64,000 nt of DNA from Saturnia japonica (GCA_033032175.1 CM065313.1:17027327-17091326); one strand, 5' to 3'; numbered from the stretch's first letter, positions 21,201-34,364 are shown. Notes: a model not told the origin generated them from the letters alone. A program made the numbers and translations.

Positions 21201-22697
21201 GATCTTTACCTATGAAATTGCCGTTTTGTATGAAAAAATTTAAACGATTTTTTTCATGTATTTTTTATTTGTATTAATCGAATTAATCACCCATGCAATC
21301 AATGCATCTTTGCCAGTTCAGTGGCAGTTTATTGATGCCCTTCTTAAAGAAATCAGCTGGACGGGAGGCAACAAATTCTTCAAAGGCATTTTGTACTGCC
21401 TCTCGGGTATTGATTTTTTTTCTCGCCAAGGAGTTATCCAAATTCTAGAAAAAGTAGTAGTCTGTAGGCGCAAGGTCTGGTGAGTAGGGCGGATGACGGA
21501 GAACTTCCAACCCCAGTTCTGGCAACTTGGAGACCGTCTGCTGTGCAGTATGAGGTCGCGCGTTGTCGTGCAGGAGCAGCGGAAACGAGCGATTGACCAA
21601 TGATGGTTGAAGATGTGCCAGCTTCTCCATCATTGTATTCAGTTCTTCACAGTAAACATCTGCAGTAATGCTCACCCCGTTTGGTAAGAAGCTGTGATGA
21701 ATCACACCGGCGCTAGACCACCAAACAGTGACCATCACTTTTCTAGGGGTAAGTTTTCGTTTAGGGCATTGTTTAGGTGCTGAACCAGGATCCAACCAAC
21801 TTGTTGAGCGCTTGCGGTTAACAAACATAATCCATTTTTCATCGCAGATAACAATGCGGTTCAAAGTTCCTTCATTTATGTGTCTGTTGAGCAGTGCAAG
21901 GCACGTCTCGACGCATACTTCGCGCTGGCGTTCATTGAGTTCGTGGGGCACCCATTTGTCAAGCTTTTTTAACTTGCCAATTTGACGCAAATGGACCAAT
22001 ATTGTTTTGACGCTAACGTCGAAAGCTGCTGCTAATTCAGCCGTAGATTGTGTATCATCAGCTTCCACAATCGCCTTTAATTCGTCATTGTCGACCAAAG
22101 TCTTCGGACGACCGCGAGGTTCATTTTTCAGGTTGAAATTCCCAGAACGGAAGCGAGCAAACCAATAACAGATGGTGCGATGGTTTGTAGTGTTAGCTCC
22201 GTAAATGTCGTTGATGATGCGTGCCGCTTGTGCCACGTTGCTGCCACGACGGTACTCATATTCCATAATTACTCGAATTTTTAACGTATCCATGATGACA
22301 AAAAAGATTGAAATGCGATGAAAATGTAACACTAATCGATAAACAAATGACTACTTTTGGAAAAAGAATTCCATGTTTTTAAAATAAAATTTTGACGTGA
22401 CAACGTCTTATAAATTGGTTTGCCGGGTGACACTTCAAGAAACTGCGTTACGCTCCGCTCACGTTATGCGCTCACAATGAGAGCGAGTGAGAGGCACGCG
22501 TCCCTTCCACTCGGGCATGGTTAGCCCGCCTAAGAGCGAGAGAGACAGACATAAAGTCGTTGTCACGTAAAACTTTCGCCCGTATACCGACTTTACAGGC
22601 AACCAATTTTTTTGAAATTAGAATTCTTAGCCAAACAAAAATTATTTTGATTTGAAATAGCCAGTACTGCAGAACGGCAATTTCATAGGTAAAGACC
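21201..22697 (-). mobile_element. Mariner transposon, DD34D
   Basis: The ends are inverted repeats of about 28 bases (21201-21228 and 22670-22697) that differ at two positions and share TCTTTACCTATGAAATTGCC. TA dinucleotides at 21199-21200 and 22698-22699 form the target duplication. The 1497-base element carries one minus-strand transposase gene. It is older or more damaged than the DD41D element because the ends are not identical. Confidence 0.88.
21283..22293 (-). pseudogene. Mariner (DD34D) transposase with one in-frame stop
   Basis: The gene would encode the cut-and-paste transposase of the surrounding mariner. Starting from the ATG at 22293, one frame runs 336 codons to a TAA at 21283-21285, close to the usual mariner length of about 345. 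Only codon 283 (TAG, 21445-21447) interrupts it, immediately after the third catalytic residue. Visible features are the N-terminal helix-turn-helix region, the WVPHEL motif near residue 114, D151 (CDEKW), D243 (HDNARPH) and D278 (YSPDLAPTDYYFF), giving the 34-residue spacing of true mariners. After the stop, the C-terminal NREAVQ-like and DFFKKGI segments continue in frame. A protein ending at codon 282 would lack the C-terminal helices. Confidence 0.9.
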
Positions 22698-22704
22698 TAT
22701 TATC

Positions 22705-22985
22705 ATTTATACCAATATGATAAAGAGGAAAGATTTCATTTTTTGTTTGCAATGTATAAATTATAAAAATTTCTGGGCTGATATTAAAAAATATTTCACC
22801 AATATAAAGCTACGGTAATCAGCGAGTAACATAGGCTATAAAATAATTTGAAAAAATTAATTTATTTCTCTTAAAAATGTCGATAGTTTTCACAAAGTAT
22901 AAAAAGTTGCCTACACGGATGTATTGGCGATGTTTGTCGTATAAAATTAACACGGGTGTAACCGTGGGGCACAGCTAGTAGATAA
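22705..22985 (+). repeat. Dispersed repeat B, copy 2
   Basis: It matches 2645-2930 in the same orientation over about 280 bases and directly abuts the right end of the DD34D mariner. Confidence 0.65.
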
Positions 22986-23029
22986 CACAAAAATGGATTT
23001 TATTATATAGTCGTATCATCATCGTCATC

Positions 23030-23455
23030 ATTTCAGCCGCAGGACGTTCACTGCTGAACATAGGCCTCCCCCATAGATCTCCAGAGCGACCGATTTTGTG
23101 CGGCCTGCACCCAACGGCTCCCAGCGACCTTTATTAGGTCGTCTTTCCATCTAGTGGGGGGCCGTCCTACGCTGCGCTTTCCGGTGCGTGGTCTCCACTT
23201 GAGAACCTTTCTGCCCCAAAGGCCGTCAGTTCACCGAACTATGTGCCCCGCCCACTGCCACTTCAACTTGCTAATCCTTTTGGCTATGTCGGTTACTTTA
23301 GTTTGTCTACGGATCTCCTCATTTCTGATTCGATCTTGTAGAGAAACACCAAGCATAGCCCTCTCCATAGCTCGCTGAGCGACCTTAATAGTCGTATGAG
23401 GTTCATGAATTCCAACTCCATTTGACCGATCACTATGAAAGTTCGTCCGTACCAA
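23030..23455 (-). pseudogene. RTE-like LINE pol C-terminus, one in-frame stop
   Basis: On the minus strand the frame from about 23455 to a TGA at 23048-23050 encodes the C-terminal region of an endonuclease-reverse transcriptase LINE: EEIRRQTKVTDI, LKWQWAGHI, then after a TGA at 23231-23233 a GRKVLKWRPRTGKRSVGRPP stretch (20 residues shown), and finally EAYVQQ. The stop replaces an expected Arg codon (CGA to TGA). The 3' end runs into a GAT-rich tail (23025-23040), usual for RTE-type LINEs. The reverse transcriptase itself is missing. Confidence 0.7.
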
Positions 23456-23680
23456 GTACCAAGTACGTTAGCGCGTTGGTTGGTTGAAAAGATTTCTATG
23501 ATATCCCTGAATGCGATAGGTGGCGCTGTACTCCAGTTAATGACTATTGGAATGGGCAGAATAATGTAGCTAGTATTACATAAAACGAAATAAGTAATAC
23601 TTTTTAAATTGCAATGTAGACATTGTCATATCCTTAATAGTCATTATCATAGAGGATTTTTCTTGTAGCGTATTTGAAGT

Positions 23681-24057
23681 TAAGGCGCTACCTCCACGAG
23701 CGAGTGTATCGCTACGAGTCCGTCCTACTATATAGTCAGGTAATCTTCACGAGACTAGTTGTCGTCATTGAACTTGTATCACAGTTGTTTTGTTGAAAAG
23801 AGCTCAGTTCGGTGACAGGTAAGAGCGGAATCAGAAGTGTCAATAGTTTTGTGAGGCGAGAGTGCGTCACGTTTAGCGGCGAATACGTTACGAGTAGGTC
23901 GCGTCTCGCAGCGGGCGCGCAGCGACCCGTTGGTGTTTTCGTTGTCAATGTCACTCGCCGCATCGCCGTGTTGAGACACGCCCATAGAGTTGTTATAGAA
24001 TGAACTGGCATGACGTGTAATATCGCCGCGATAAACTCGCTCGTGGTTCGCGCCTAA
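23681..24057. mobile_element. GC-rich MITE candidate with inverted ends
   Basis: The left end (TTAAGGCGCTACC, then CCACGAGCGAGTGTATCGC) and the reverse complement of the right end (CTTAGGCGCGAA, then CCACGAGCGAGTTTATCGC) form imperfect inverted repeats of about 33 bases. The 377-base interior is unusually GC-rich for this window. Open frames inside have no recognised domain. Superfamily and target duplication are not resolved. Confidence 0.5.
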
Positions 24058-24059
24058 GA

Positions 24060-24760
24060 CAATTATTAAGTACCTGCTTGTTAATCACTATTTTAGTAAT
24101 AAATAGGTTCGATGCTCTTGCATGGATCCTTAAAGCTCGCCGCTTCATTTATCATTTATCATTTTATAGTTGAACATACACCACATTGTCCACCCTACAA
24201 AACTCATTACCCAATCAGAAAAAATAGATAGCATTGATGGAATAAATCGTTTTAAATGTTTTCATGTTGAGAACAAAAATATTGGCTTTTAGTGGCTGAT
24301 CAGGCTGGCTACCAAACACCCAAAATGCACTGCACTTCACACTTGCACACTCGTACAGTAAGAACATAGGTTCTGTACGGAACCTTTTTTTAAGTAGTTA
24401 GACCTTAGAAAACAATTGTCAGCGTCAGATATACTATATAAATTTACGCATAATCTTAAATAATACTCGTATGTATAGATATTAATGTCGAATATATTGT
24501 TAGTTACATCGTAGAATTGTATTGATGTCAATAGAACTGGGTAGTAAGACATGATAATAATTGTGTTCTACAGGATCATGATTATCATGCACATGGTGAT
24601 ATACTGGCCACAGAGACTCTCTTTCGGATTATCGCGTTTTAGAAATAACCAGTATTATGCAGTTGTTGAGAGGCTCTCGAACCGGCATCACAGAGGCGAT
24701 CGGCGATGATTATTGGATTGTCCTATATTTACATGAGGCACTGAGTCACTACTTTGTCGC
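24060..24760. other. Stretch with nothing recognised
   Basis: The DNA is AT-rich and non-coding with no partner repeats identified. Confidence 0.35.
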
Positions 24761-24764
24761 GCTG

Positions 24765-25085
24765 TTTTTTTTTTAGAATTAACTACGCTGTTAGCCTCCA
24801 GAGGGACCCTAAAAATAGAGCCGCTGATGGGTTTTACAGCTTTACTATGACTTGGGGGCGAGCGCTTACGGCACTCAGCCGCGAAAGCGCGGGCAACATG
24901 CGCGCAAGGGTGCCAAAGTGGCCGGACCTCGGCTTGGACTGTTGCCGCGATTGCAAAGAAGTCGCGATCTGACTAATTTTCTATCAATAAGAATTCGAGC
25001 TAAACTATGAAGCAAGGAACATGTGCATACGTATTTAGTAGTCTGTAAACATGGTCGAAACTAAAAAAAGGTCCCTAACAGAACC
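24765..25085 (-). mobile_element. Jockey LINE 3' UTR fragment
   Basis: It matches the 3' UTR of the 3791-5904 copy (TTACGGCACTCAGCCGCG, GTGCCAAAGTGGCCGGACC) and retains a poly(A) stub (T run at about 24767-24774). Confidence 0.8.
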
Positions 25086-25089
25086 TTTG

Positions 25090-26065
25090 CCGCACCTTTA
25101 TAAAAAAGCACTATTATAAAATACAAGTTCAACGAAGTATTTCCGATTTCGGCCCTATAGTAAAAAGTTTATTTTTGGCTATACGCTGTAATAGTGTTTT
25201 CCTCGGCTATTTACCTTAGCGAACTCTGCATATTAATCAATGCCTTATTCCACCGCCTACCCTGAAACCAGCAAGAGGAAGTTTTCGCCGATTTATATCT
25301 ATCCAGTTAAAAACATCGCGAGCGTATTTATTTGAAGAAATGAATCATTCGTACTGAATTTTCTAAGGACAGCGTGGGTAGTTGATACCAGGCTGACTCA
25401 ATATAATTTCTCACACTTCTAACAATATTTCAGTTACTGTATCATTTTAAATATAACTATGTCATATACCTATAATTTTTTTTACCTTTCTTCCAGCTAG
25501 CTTCGAGTCAATCTAGAGTACTTACTATACTTTAGTATAACTATATATATTATTATAAACAGGTAAAATTTGTGAGTATGCTTGTACCAAGTATTCTCCA
25601 GAACTAGTAGTCCGATTGTAAAAATTATTCTACTAATAGAAAGTGAAATTTTCCTTGAGTGGTTAAAGGTTATTTATTTATTTATTATTCTTTTTAAATT
25701 TTACATTGCAATAAATACGAAACATGTCGGAAAATGCGTAATGAACGCAAAATGAATCTAGATTTTGTTACCCTTTTTTATAGTAGCTAGTATTTTGATG
25801 TGATGCGTTGATGAAAAGATTTTATCGAAATTGATAGTGTCCTCCGGATGCATGGGGCTCTAGGTCCTGGCTTCGTGAACATCTATACAAAGTTAACGTT
25901 GGAACTCAAAGTCACGGAACAGTATTTTATGCTGTTTTGGTAGCATGGCAAACTGAATCCATTTTACCTAGTGGTAAACACAGTACATTTCCAAATGTAA
26001 CGGCGACCACCAAAAGATCAGCTATCCAACGCTGGTCGTTGCTGTCAAGCCGGCCTGCAAGCCTC
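25090..26065. other. Stretch with nothing recognised
   Basis: It is non-coding and AT-rich. The right end runs into a CR1-like LINE fragment. Confidence 0.35.
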
Positions 26066-26069
26066 TACC

Positions 26070-26490
26070 ACAATAGTGGCAAACAAGCATGCGGCCCATC
26101 TGATTGTAAGTGGTCACCGCAGTGTATGGACGCTTGCAACACCAGAAGCATGACATGCCCATTGCCAACCCTTTAAAAACCAGTTCACACACCCTTTTTA
26201 AGATTCTCATATTGTAGTCCCATGGGAAAACCTCAATAAGAAGCTTATTCCACCTCCGGAGCGTTCGCGGAAGAAAACTCCTCTGAAACCAGACTGTCCG
26301 CGACCATTTAGGTTTCAAGGTGTGAGGATGAACTCCCTGCCGATGGCGAACGGTGCGATGATGGAAAGTAGCCGTTGGCATCATGTCGAACAATTTATCG
26401 GAACACAACCCATTATACAAACGGTAGAACACGCACAAAGAGGCAAGGCTCCGGGCAAAGCAACAACAGTAGCAACCCAAAAGAGGCACA
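26070..26490 (-). pseudogene. CR1/Zenon-like LINE pol C-terminus and 3' end
   Basis: On the minus strand, 26489 to about 26190 encodes a degraded C-terminal pol segment: SLCVFYRLYNG, then FHHRTVRHRQGVHPH, then RSFLPRTLRRWNKL. This resembles the FYRLYNGECSEELF...FLPRTxxLWN block recalled from lepidopteran CR1/Jockey-like LINEs. It continues into a 3' region containing the 'cttgtttgccac' end also seen in the other CR1-like fragments here. Upstream RT is missing. Confidence 0.65.
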
Positions 26491-29400
26491 GAGACGGGTT
26501 TATCACCATCACATTGAAAAAAATATGACAGAGTTGGATATTCTAGGAATAATTTAATAAAATATATAAGTGCATTAAATATAGTTAAGTGCTATAAATA
26601 AGTGCATTTTTAATTACTTGTTCGATGCGAGTTGAATGAACCCAAGCCGTGTCGCTGCGGGAATACCACCTATTTATATAAAAAGAGAACACGGAATTGT
26701 GACGAAACGAAACGGGAAACTGTTGCCAGAATGAAATACTCCAAGGTGTTCTTTTCGTTACATAATTTAACGTTCTTTCCTTGAACGTATTATTCTGTGA
26801 TAGTAATATATATATTATTCGTGAGTAGGTACAGAAATCCGTAAATATTTGAGTGAACTAGTGGAATATGATTATGATAATGTAGTGGATATACTTTTAT
26901 ATTAATGTAAATATCTGGGGCATTACTTATTTATTAATAAGCAAACTCTTTAAACTTAAAAATTTCAGCGAATGCGTGACTCGTGAAAATTAAACTGCTA
27001 CAATGTTCATTTCCAAGTATCTTTATAATTTCTTGAATTTCTCTTTAAAGACGATGCGAACGTTTCCTAGAATTTTTTATTCCTCAATTCGGAGGATTCT
27101 TTAATATTTTATTTTAGCTTTAATGTATACTAATATTATTATTAATTGACGTATTCTCATAAGATTGCATGAAATTAGGTAACAATTGAAGTAACGTATA
27201 TCGGGGTCTCGGTAGTAAATTCTGTGAGTATTTACTACAACAGTTTACAGTTGAATGTCTTTTGATGTTTCCATCTATAACTAGGCTTTGCTTTAGTTTT
27301 GACTGTGCTTGGCCCATGAAAAAGGCTCGCGCAGTATGTCATAAAATTGCAAGCAATTGTATATTACAGTTGAAATAAAATATCTTGGTCTCTCAGCACT
27401 AAATGCTGAGAGTAAGTGCGATAAATATTGCAAACCACTAACTCCTAGACATGTTGAGAATCGTACATTTGTCGTCATCCCATACTACGAACGACAAAGC
27501 GATGATTCATGAAATACATCGGACATCGGAACTTTGGTAAAGAGCCAACCGGTGAAATTAAAGAAACTGAATCTTCCGAAAATTTTTTAGCAATTATCTT
27601 TAAAATCTAATTTTTATGAATTACGGAAATGTATGTTAAAAATGTTTTGCATTGGTTGATTGAGGGAATCAGTTGATTAGTTAACGTTTAAATATTGTAA
27701 AATAAGTTTTATAGTGAAAAGTTTGTGGAGTGAAAAATTGTCAAAGTGGACGAAAATAAAAATTAAAATATAAGATAGCGCGCGCCATCTTTAAAATTAA
27801 CACACTTACTATCGCATCGCCACCCTAATTTCACGTTTTTCAACGGACACTTTTTCATAAATAAAGATGGCGCTCCTGGTTTTTACCCTCCATACTTTCC
27901 AGGGGGTTTTCGTGACGTCTCAGAATTTATGATCCGTTTTATTATTTAAAATCCACTTCACTTGTGCAATGTGCACAATATCCTAACTGTATTATTAAAA
28001 TGCCAACTGTATTACAGAATATAGGGTCAAACAAAGGTTTATGAATAAAAAACGAAAACCACTACAATACATACTAAGATCGCGTCAAAGTCATACAATA
28101 AATTGTGTCTTTTTTTCTGACGCTACAGAAACACAAGGTGATATAAAAAGCGTCAACATGTTTGTTGATGATCTTATTAGTTTCGTGAAAACAGTAGTCA
28201 TTTAGAAACACATACATATAAAATAAAAAAAGCAGAAACTTCAAATTTTCTGCTTTACGTACTAGAAATAGTACCCTAAATTATAATTAATACATACTAA
28301 TACGTAAAATCAAAGTGTCTGTGTGGTATTTTCGAATATTATACGATAATATATACTAATATAATATTATAAAGCTCAATAGTTTTTTTGTTTAAACACC
28401 TAATATTTAGCGCCTTGTCACAGAACTGATTATTCATCACACAAACGTCCGTTTTTACTGGGATCAAACCCGTGAACTATGTACTCAATAAGCTTACTAC
28501 CACACTTTTATTTACACATTTTCATACATTTACATCACATATTTTTTATCGAACCTTTTCATCACTTGAACGTATTAGCTGCCATAGAACAGAAATAAAA
28601 ATATCTATTTTTACATTGAATTTTTCCTATAAGTCCACCCTTTCTTACCGGACAGCACTTAGGAACACCAATTCGAGGGTATTACGCCGACAAAGGTCGT
28701 AAACCGAACCGTAAATTACTTGACGGTTTGGTTCCAAGGATTAATGAGTAGGTAAGCAGAAAAAGTTGTGTGTGGTTCTGAAATCCTTTGTGACGCAATC
28801 CCTCGGATTATGTTACAAAGTGTGTATTATAATGTAGGTAGCTGGGGCGGTCGCTAGTTATTCGACGACTGAATTTCTATATACACACAGATTTAAGAAA
28901 AATGCAGATATAGCCGGGATATTTCATGCAACGTTAGCACCCCGTGTGCTTTAGTATTATTTAAAAAATATAACGTTTTGTGTGCAATTACATTGTAAAA
29001 ATTCTTTGCAAAAACAAAAAATAGGAAAACGGGATTTCATTTCATCAAATAACAAAGCATATTTTGATATCATTTCCTGTGTTATTTTGGTTACTGAAAA
29101 TAAAATTTCAAAAATGTTGCTAGGTTGCAATGAAATATTTTGAATGACTATTGTCAATCCTGAGTAAATAAATAAATAAAAAACAAAAACCGCTACTTGA
29201 CACGCCAAAAACATTAGTGACCGCATAGATGTATGAACGACCGTGTCGTTCCTTAGTATCCGGTTAGGAGATGTGCTCTTTCCTTCATAGTTATGTATTA
29301 GAACCGGTATAAGTTAATATGGAATGTAAAACATTATCTATATACAAAATTTCAACCAAATCTTTGTAGCCATTTCAGAGAAATTCTAAACAAAGTATTG

Positions 29401-29720
29401 TTTACTACTAAAAAGTATTACTTATTAGATATAAGCTACGTATTGTGCTTAATATGTAATTTGTAATCTAAGTAACTAAACAACGAATAGCTTATAAATA
29501 TAATCTACTTAAAATTATAACGTAGGTTAAATATTTGAGTGGCGACCGGACGCTAGGCCTTAGAGGGTTATCATGGCTTGGATATCAGTTTCTACTATCC
29601 GACTTAAGCACGCATCAAGTTAGGCGCGGGTCCAAGTGGAGTGCATAGGGGTCAATGATAACCCCTCTTCCTAAAAAAATGTTTATAATCGTCAATTATC
29701 GCAGAAAACTCTATGTCTGT
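26491..29720. other. Long AT-rich stretch with minor repeats
   Basis: No exon is supported. It holds a possible diverged tandem duplication (about 27165-27270 and 27335-27440) and a pol III box B-like scrap near 28450-28470 on the minus strand that may be a degraded SINE. Confidence 0.35.
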
Positions 29721-29721
29721 A

Positions 29722-30110
29722 CTGTTTTTTTTTTTCGATCTGACCTTACTGTAAGCATGAAGGGTCCTATCCAATAACAGAGCCGCTGATGGCTTATACA
29801 GCTTTACCGGGATTGGAGGCGAGCGCTTAAGGCACTCAGCCCCGAAAGCGAGCAAGGGTGCAAAAATGGCCGAAACTCAGCTTGGGCTGTTATCGCGATT
29901 GCAAAGAAGTCGCGATCTAACGAATTCCCTATCCGTAAAATTCGATTTAAAGTAACTTATACATAATTATATACATGTATCTGCCTCCTTGGAGGAAGGA
30001 AGGAACATGTGTATATGTATTTAGTAATCTGAAATATAGTCTACAATAACTAGCGTAAAAAAATATAAAAAATGGTTCCTTACAGAACATATGTACCTAT
30101 GTGGTGTGCA
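29722..30110 (-). mobile_element. Jockey LINE 3' UTR fragment
   Basis: It is the longest of the short Jockey tails, matching the reference copy from its poly(A) side (T run at about 29726-29735) through TTGGAGGAAGGAAGGAAC to the TCCTTACAGAACATATGT block. It is interrupted by small indels. Confidence 0.8.
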
Positions 30111-31255
30111 CGTAAGTATGAATATATTGTGTGTAATGATCTAATGAGGCTATACTGTGTATGTCTCCAATGTTCGATGTCAAATGTTCGATAAAATTTA
30201 ATCTATACTCCCTCCAAACTTAAACTCTAGATCCACGCCAGCAATAATATTTACGATAACACAATTACTGGGCTTATTTTTATTTACTAAGTTTATTTTT
30301 GCTTGATCCGTATTTACCTTTACGAACTAAAGAAGAATGTACTAATTACGTAAAAGAAGACGAGCTCTAATATTAAAGACGTTTTTTTAACTTGTAAAAT
30401 TAATAAATCTCAAGAATAAAGGTCTTCAGGAAGTACTTTAAAAGTTACGATAATAATTAGTCAGTGAGTGGTAGGTACTTTTAGTGTGACGGGCAATATT
30501 TTTTTAAACAGCATGAGGCCTTAGACCTTAATTTTTACCTCAAGCCGTTTTTGAGAAAAAGGGATTTGACACAAAAATAAACAGATGGGACAACCAAGTT
30601 ACCTTAGAAGAGAATCGTTTATTCATTATGAGGTATAGAACCCTAAAAATAAATAGGTTAGGTTACAAAAATACATTTGAAAAGTTATGCGATAAGAACT
30701 TAGTTCCATTGGGTTTGCTCAGTAAGAATATCTAAAAATAGAAATCACTTACCAAGTATTTTAATATTCTCTAAGGTTCTGTCGGTAGCTCGTTCATTAC
30801 TGAATACATACCGAGTGAAACCCGACCTCTTTCCTTTCAGGTAGTTACTCGTTGACATAACCTAGATTTTTCTAAGAAATCCGTGTAAGTACCTATGTGA
30901 TTTCGTAGCTACATATTCAGATATTTAATTTTGAATTTATATATATATATATACCTACTTTGATATCCGACTGGTTATTCTTGATTTAAGAATGATTCCA
31001 TCGATTGATTTAAAAATGATTGGATTTTATTTTAAACAACGATAAAAAATACATTTAATATATTTGTTCTTCTAAAGAGTTTATTTATAATATTAATTAT
31101 CTACGTTAATTATCGAAGTAGATAATTTATGTACAGTTAGAAGACATCAATTTGTAAGCCAACACCTTCTGCAATTTGGTCACCATGAGAAGAAATAAGA
31201 AGACGGACGTGAGCAGAAGAGGCGAGAGAACACGAAACACATTCCGCATTGCAAT
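30111..31255. other. AT-rich stretch, nothing recognised
   Basis: A short (TA)n run lies near 30938-30953. No gene or paired repeat is supported. Confidence 0.35.
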
Positions 31256-31430
31256 TTTTTTTTAATACAACTAATGTGGCAAACAAGTATGGCTCGCCCG
31301 ATTGTAAGCGACTACCGTAGCATACTATAGGTATCACTAGCGCGTTGCAGACCTTGAACCTCTCTCTCCAAGGACCTCTGAACACCCTACTAACCGCAGG
31401 TACACAATACAAAGCTATTTGGCTACGATA
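31256..31430 (-). mobile_element. CR1/Zenon-like LINE 3' end fragment
   Basis: In reverse complement it matches the 3' ends at 42220-42385 and 26070-26180, with shared 'gtggcaaacaag' and 'tatcactag' blocks and a T run marking the A-rich 3' end. Confidence 0.6.
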
Positions 31431-32395
31431 TTTTGTAAGGTGGAGAGGTATTACACCATTCGGACTGCCACAAGTAGTACATTTAAATCTCCATTAAGAA
31501 GATATCGTGATCTTAGAAAGAAACTTGTCATGTTCCTACTCAAGATTGTTATTTTGTGAAATACATTTTGTTATTATATGTTTAATCGATTTATTACTTT
31601 TATCAATAAAAGTACTTAAAAAAGAGTTAATAGTTTTAAAAAAATTTGAATTATATTCATAATGTACTTATGATGATAATGTAGGTGACAAGACTTTTGC
31701 GTTTTTTTTTTAAATAGCATCAATCTAAATGTTTACTTGTTTGTTATCTTAAACTGCTCCTTTTTTATGAACTACGCAACTGCTTTTTATTTGTTTACAA
31801 CATCAACTTGCCAACGGTGCGGTGTGGTGTACGTACCGATAAAAATTTAGTTTTTTGTTTGTTGTTGCTTGTTTATAAGTCAAACTTACTGGCATGAAAC
31901 CTAATTAAAAGACTATATCTTTGAAACGTTTATATATATATAACAAATAATTATCACTTCTAAACAAAGTATAATTAAGACAACTGTTCTCTGCAAAATA
32001 ACAATTTATCTCGAAACGACGGCCTCATTACTAGATTACTACAGATGTAACAAACATTCAGTGTAGTTGTTTATTGCGTAAGCAGCTCACTTATCCTTAT
32101 TATTTTATCAAATAATGATTGTCACTTCACATTACATTTCGTATAAAATTATATAAATGCATAAGTGTTTAAATTTAAATAATATTATTTTTATAATTTT
32201 AAAACGAAAAGCAATACCTACTAACATAAAACATCGAGGAAGGGCGAAGGGTAAATAGAATGGTACGCACGCAACTTTGAATTAACGCGTATATTTGCTT
32301 ATTCAGTACTAGCTGTGCCTCACGGTTTCACCTGTGTTAATTTTATCCGACAAACACCGCGGCGCCAACGCACCCATGTAATCTATCATAATTGT
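31431..32395. other. AT-rich stretch, nothing recognised
   Basis: No exon or paired repeat was found. Confidence 0.35.
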
Positions 32396-32399
32396 CTTT

Positions 32400-32950
32400 T
32401 CCGCAAGTACAAATTATTTTAATTTTTCATTATCTCCTGAACAATGTGTCCAAATAGTTATACTCTAAACAGCAAAATTTAACTTCATAAAATTGTCTTT
32501 ATGATGAAGTAACGTTTTGTTCGTAAGGATTAATATGCCATGTCTAAAAATAATGCTTAAAAATCATTTTTTAATTTTCAAAAAATCTTTGTCATAAAAT
32601 ACCTTATTCTGGCTTATACATAAGAGATAGGCATAACATATCGCTGATTTTTTTTAGATATACTAAGAACCAATATTATTGTAGAACCTTGTATTTTCTT
32701 ATCATTAACGATTACGCCAGCGCACGTGGATATAGCAGTTCGGGAGGGTTTTGACTTCTGACTTACGTAACAAAAACCAATATTTAAGACTATCTGAAAG
32801 TTGTAACCTAATCTTAAATAGTCTATACTATTCCTCGAGAGTTTTCTATCATATACAAAAAGATTTTTTCGAATCCGACTGGTAGAACCAAAGACTATCG
32901 TGTTTAAACAAACAAACAAAAAACTTTTCCGCTTTATTATATTAGTATAG
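32400..32950 (+). repeat. Dispersed repeat A, copy 2
   Basis: It matches 19790-20335 in the same orientation along its whole length. It is non-coding. Confidence 0.75.
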
Positions 32951-33246
32951 CTGATGTCTTACAAACACTACATAAAACCTTTTGTTACTTTTGGTCAGAA
33001 GGCACCACTGTCGTCGCAATGTAAATACGGACATAGGCTTTAGTAACTTTGAAAGATAAGCTGGAACTAAGCCAACAAACTATTAAGTTTATTATACAGT
33101 TTTCGTTAAATTGAAACCGGATACGAGTTTATTTGCAATGCACGAAAATTGGAAGTGAATTTATTTTTTTACAATGGCGATGATTTTAGGCTGTATAATT
33201 TACAACCCTACCGAATGAATGTAATATTGGTAAACTGTTATCATGT

Positions 33247-33340
33247 TTTTTTTTTCGAACTGACTATATTTACTGTTAGCCTTATGGGCTCTAGAGCCAT
33301 TAGAGGATTTGACAGCGTCATCGGGCTTGGGGGCGTCATT
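33247..33340 (-). mobile_element. Jockey LINE tail, short
   Basis: A T run (33247-33256), then TTAGCCTTATGGGC and GGGCTTGGGGGCG blocks match the 3' end of the Jockey reference copy. Confidence 0.7.
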
Positions 33341-34360
33341 ATAAACCCAAAATGGTGGTCTCCCAAAAATGGCGGACCAGTTATTTTTTATTCACCAAAT
33401 GAAAGAGTTTACTGAGAAAAACACGAAAATAAAATAAGATTAAAAACTTGACAATAAAATTATTAATTTCAATTTATAAAAAAAACCATTTTAAAACAAG
33501 CTTGTATTAAATATTCAGTTGTTCTAAAGTGTAAATAATAATTATATGCAAAGGCTGTGTGGATATAATAAATAAATCGATCGAGATCCTGTTTATAAGT
33601 ACCTACTATAATCACGATGTTAGCGTACATTATCGCCACAAAAATAAATATTTTATTATAACTGAAATAATGAATAAAAGTTGGTATTTAAAATGTTTGT
33701 TCATTACTAATATATCAATATGTTACAATAGTAGGTAATTGTGATTTTCTAATGTAGTTTTGAAATGCATAGTTTTACCAACTGTAGATTATTATTTAAA
33801 GGGATAGTTTCACTAATAGGGAGCTACATTATCCCTGAGTGACTTATGTACCATAAACTGTTTATTATATACTTATGTATAATAAAAGCTATGATATTGT
33901 GACTCCTACAACTCATATTTAATAAACTATACAGTGATCTTTGTGTGATAGTCAAGAAAGAAAAGTCATTAGTTAGCGCTCGTCTTGTCAAATTAGAACA
34001 AATCTGGTGAAACCCAGATGGATGGCAACCCTAACTCATCATAGTTACCGGGGATAGAAATGTGAAATTTAGGGAAGGATGTTGATTTTATAATGTAGAT
34101 AACGTTTAAGGGATTTGTCAAAAATCGACCCTCAAGTAAATGGCAAATTTTGTATGGTAGTACATAACATTTTTCGGATTGGATTTATTTTAAACTTGGT
34201 ATTGATTACTCTTCGATAGAATTAACGTAACACATATATTGGCGTTTTTTAAAATTCAACCCCAAAGGCAAAAAGGGAGTAAAACGGGATAATATATCTT
34301 ATAGTCTACGAGAGCGAAGCCGCGAGCGAAAAGCTACATAAATAAAAATTTGTAGTATTT
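33341..34360. other. AT-rich stretch, nothing firm
   Basis: Non-coding. The 33960-34330 part has the look of an old dispersed repeat but has no partner in the window. Confidence 0.3.
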
Positions 34361-34364
34361 ATTT

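Noticed and set aside
23736..24011. Overlapping open frames within the GC-rich MITE
   Set aside because: They sit inside an element with inverted ends, occur in several frames at once, and show no domain. GC-rich DNA has few stops.
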